Assembly: GCA_023420795.1 (NCBI GenBank)
Contig: JAEZVM010000147.1
Span: 1-5,364 of the forward strand
Origin: Pseudomonadota bacterium
GTDB lineage: Bacteria > Pseudomonadota > Gammaproteobacteria > Burkholderiales > Burkholderiaceae_D
Reading direction: 5' to 3'
Length of the DNA stretch: 5,364 nt
This document shows positions 4,164 through 5,364 of this stretch, piece by piece. Under the pieces are notes generated by a model, which saw only the letters and a list, made by a program, of their open reading frames with translations, had not been told where the DNA came from and did no database searches. Each line of letters begins with the position of its first letter. Position 1 is the first letter of the stretch. Both the position numbers and the translations under genes were made by a program.

Positions 4164-5364
4164 ATGAAGACCCGACGCTGGCGCTCCGTGGGAGGGGTAA
4201 TTGCCGTATCGCTAGCCGTGGCCGGCTGCAGTACTTCGAAGAACCACTATGTCGAGCCGAAGGCGCCCGCCGAATTCCGCTTCTCAGAACTGAGCGCGCC
4301 GATCAGCGTCCGCCGCGATTATCTCGGCATTCCCCTTGTCGAAGCGAAGAATGACGAGGATCTGTATTTCGCCCTCGGCTACGTCGCCGCCAGCGACCGC
4401 CTGTCGCAGATGGTCAGTTCCAAGCTGACTGCCCAGGGAAGGCTGGCGGAATGGCTGGATGAAGCCGCTCTCGACCTCGACCGCTACATGCGGGTGATGA
4501 ACCTGCCGCAGGCGGCTGCAAATTACTGGAAAGCGGCGACACCCGAACAGAAGAAACTCCTGCAGCGCTATGCGGATGGCGTGAATGCCTATATCGACAG
4601 CGGCAACCTGCCGGACAGCATGCGCATGGTCAAGTACTTCCCCGAGCCGTGGAAGCCGACCGATTCGCTGGTCATCTTCGCGCTCTACCACATGCTGCTG
4701 TCCACCAACCTGCAGGAGGAAATCACGTTCCTGAAGCTGGCGCAGGCGGTCGGCCCCGAGAAGGCCGCATGGCTGATCCCGGTCTATCCAGACCAGCCGC
4801 TGCCTGTGGAGGAGATACGCAAGCTGTGGGGTGTCAACCTGAACGGCATCGACGATGCGATGGACCGGGTGCTGCTGGTGCAGGACATGCAGAACGGCCT
4901 GGGGCTGGGCGGTATTGCGGCCTCCAACAACTGGGCAGTGCACAAGTCGCGGACCAAGGGCGGCGCCAGCATTGTGGCAAGCGACCCACACCTGCCGGTG
5001 GCGATGCCCTCCTTCTGGCATTTCATTCATGCACGGACGCCGGATTCACAATGGGCAGGCGTGTCGCTGGCGGGCATGCCAGGTCCCGTCATGGGCTACA
5101 ACGGCCATATCGCATGGAGCGGCAGTATGGCGATGGGCGACAGCCAGGATATTTACCTGGAAAAACTGCATGTCTTCTGGGGCGACAAGCTGCACTATTC
5201 GTATAAGGGCGAATGGATTCCCTGCGAAACACGCACGGAAGTTTTTCATGTGAAGGACAGAAACCGTGAAGTGCAGACCTATTACGTGACCAAGCACGGC
5301 ACACTCCTCAACAGTTTGCTGCAGAGGCCGTCAAAGACAGCGGCTCTGCCGCCGGACATCAGGC
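4164..5364 (+). CDS. Penicillin acylase family lipoprotein (Ntn-hydrolase), partial at window end
   Basis: The first 400 codons of an Ntn-hydrolase precursor; the gene continues past the window, and full members usually have about 700-850 residues. The start has a lipoprotein signal: Arg-rich residues 4-7, a hydrophobic stretch 9-19, and lipobox VAGC with Cys22. Ser at +2 favours the outer membrane. The alpha-chain region shows RRDYLGIPLVEA at 50-61 and the conserved GYVAASDRLSQM at 72-83, a variant of the usual GY-x-x-A-x-DRL-x-QM. The beta-chain start is ASNNWAV: Ser254 is the predicted nucleophile, exposed by self-cleavage after Ala253. ASDPHL at 272-277 and a Gly/Pro-rich MPGPVMGYNGHIAWS follow. 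The family cleaves amide bonds in penicillins, acyl-homoserine lactones or other N-acyl compounds; the substrate is unknown. The start has GGGAG 8 nt upstream. No frameshift is visible. Confidence 0.93.
   Translation, partial: MKTRRWRSVGGVIAVSLAVAGCSTSKNHYVEPKAPAEFRFSELSAPISVRRDYLGIPLVEAKNDEDLYFALGYVAASDRLSQMVSSKLTAQGRLAEWLDEAALDLDRYMRVMNLPQAAANYWKAATPEQKKLLQRYADGVNAYIDSGNLPDSMRMVKYFPEPWKPTDSLVIFALYHMLLSTNLQEEITFLKLAQAVGPEKAAWLIPVYPDQPLPVEEIRKLWGVNLNGIDDAMDRVLLVQDMQNGLGLGGIAASNNWAVHKSRTKGGASIVASDPHLPVAMPSFWHFIHARTPDSQWAGVSLAGMPGPVMGYNGHIAWSGSMAMGDSQDIYLEKLHVFWGDKLHYSYKGEWIPCETRTEVFHVKDRNREVQTYYVTKHGTLLNSLLQRPSKTAALPPDIR

Noticed and set aside
4284..5030. 248-codon minus-strand ORF
   Set aside because: It is antisense to the acylase, which has clear family motifs throughout. 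The product is Gln/His/Arg-rich with no recognisable domain or ribosome binding site.

Overview
The window is ordinary GC-rich proteobacterial chromosome. Dense short operons, Shine-Dalgarno sites and strong G/C bias at third codon positions suggest a betaproteobacterium. Gene style suggests Burkholderiales, perhaps Oxalobacteraceae; this taxon is an inference from composition and protein character, not from a marker gene. No rRNA, tRNA, CRISPR array, phage gene or transposase was seen.

Layout. (1) 53-556, minus strand: a 53-residue, lysine-rich, probably disordered protein is followed 45 bp downstream by a small BON-domain lipoprotein, together looking like a two-gene envelope or stress unit. 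(2) 736-1179, plus strand: a single-domain DMT_YdcZ-type membrane protein. It converges on (3), and a GC-rich stem-loop lies between their stops. (3) 1233-3302: a class I SAM-dependent methyltransferase (minus) and an AraC-family regulator with a cupin-like sensor domain (plus), divergent around a 198-bp control region with three inverted repeats. The natural reading is that the regulator controls the methyltransferase and perhaps itself. (4) 3299-3424: a short non-coding mobile-element-like repeat with perfect terminal inverted repeats and CTAG at both edges. It lies exactly on the araC-type stop codon and splits a small palindrome that can be reconstructed. (5) 3456-4015, plus strand: two small hypothetical genes, the second a probable SH3-like beta-barrel protein with a good ribosome binding site. 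(6) 4164-end, plus strand: the first 400 codons of a lipoprotein penicillin-acylase-family Ntn-hydrolase, cut by the window edge. Its predicted nucleophile serine (Ser254) is in view.

Two real features are easily missed by ORF calling: the 53-residue gene at 395-556, which is very short, and the acylase, which has no stop inside the window. The most unusual structure is the MITE-like repeat. The best functional leads are the regulator/methyltransferase pair and the acylase, whose family includes acyl-homoserine-lactone acylases. Nothing here amounts to a clearly new multi-gene system.
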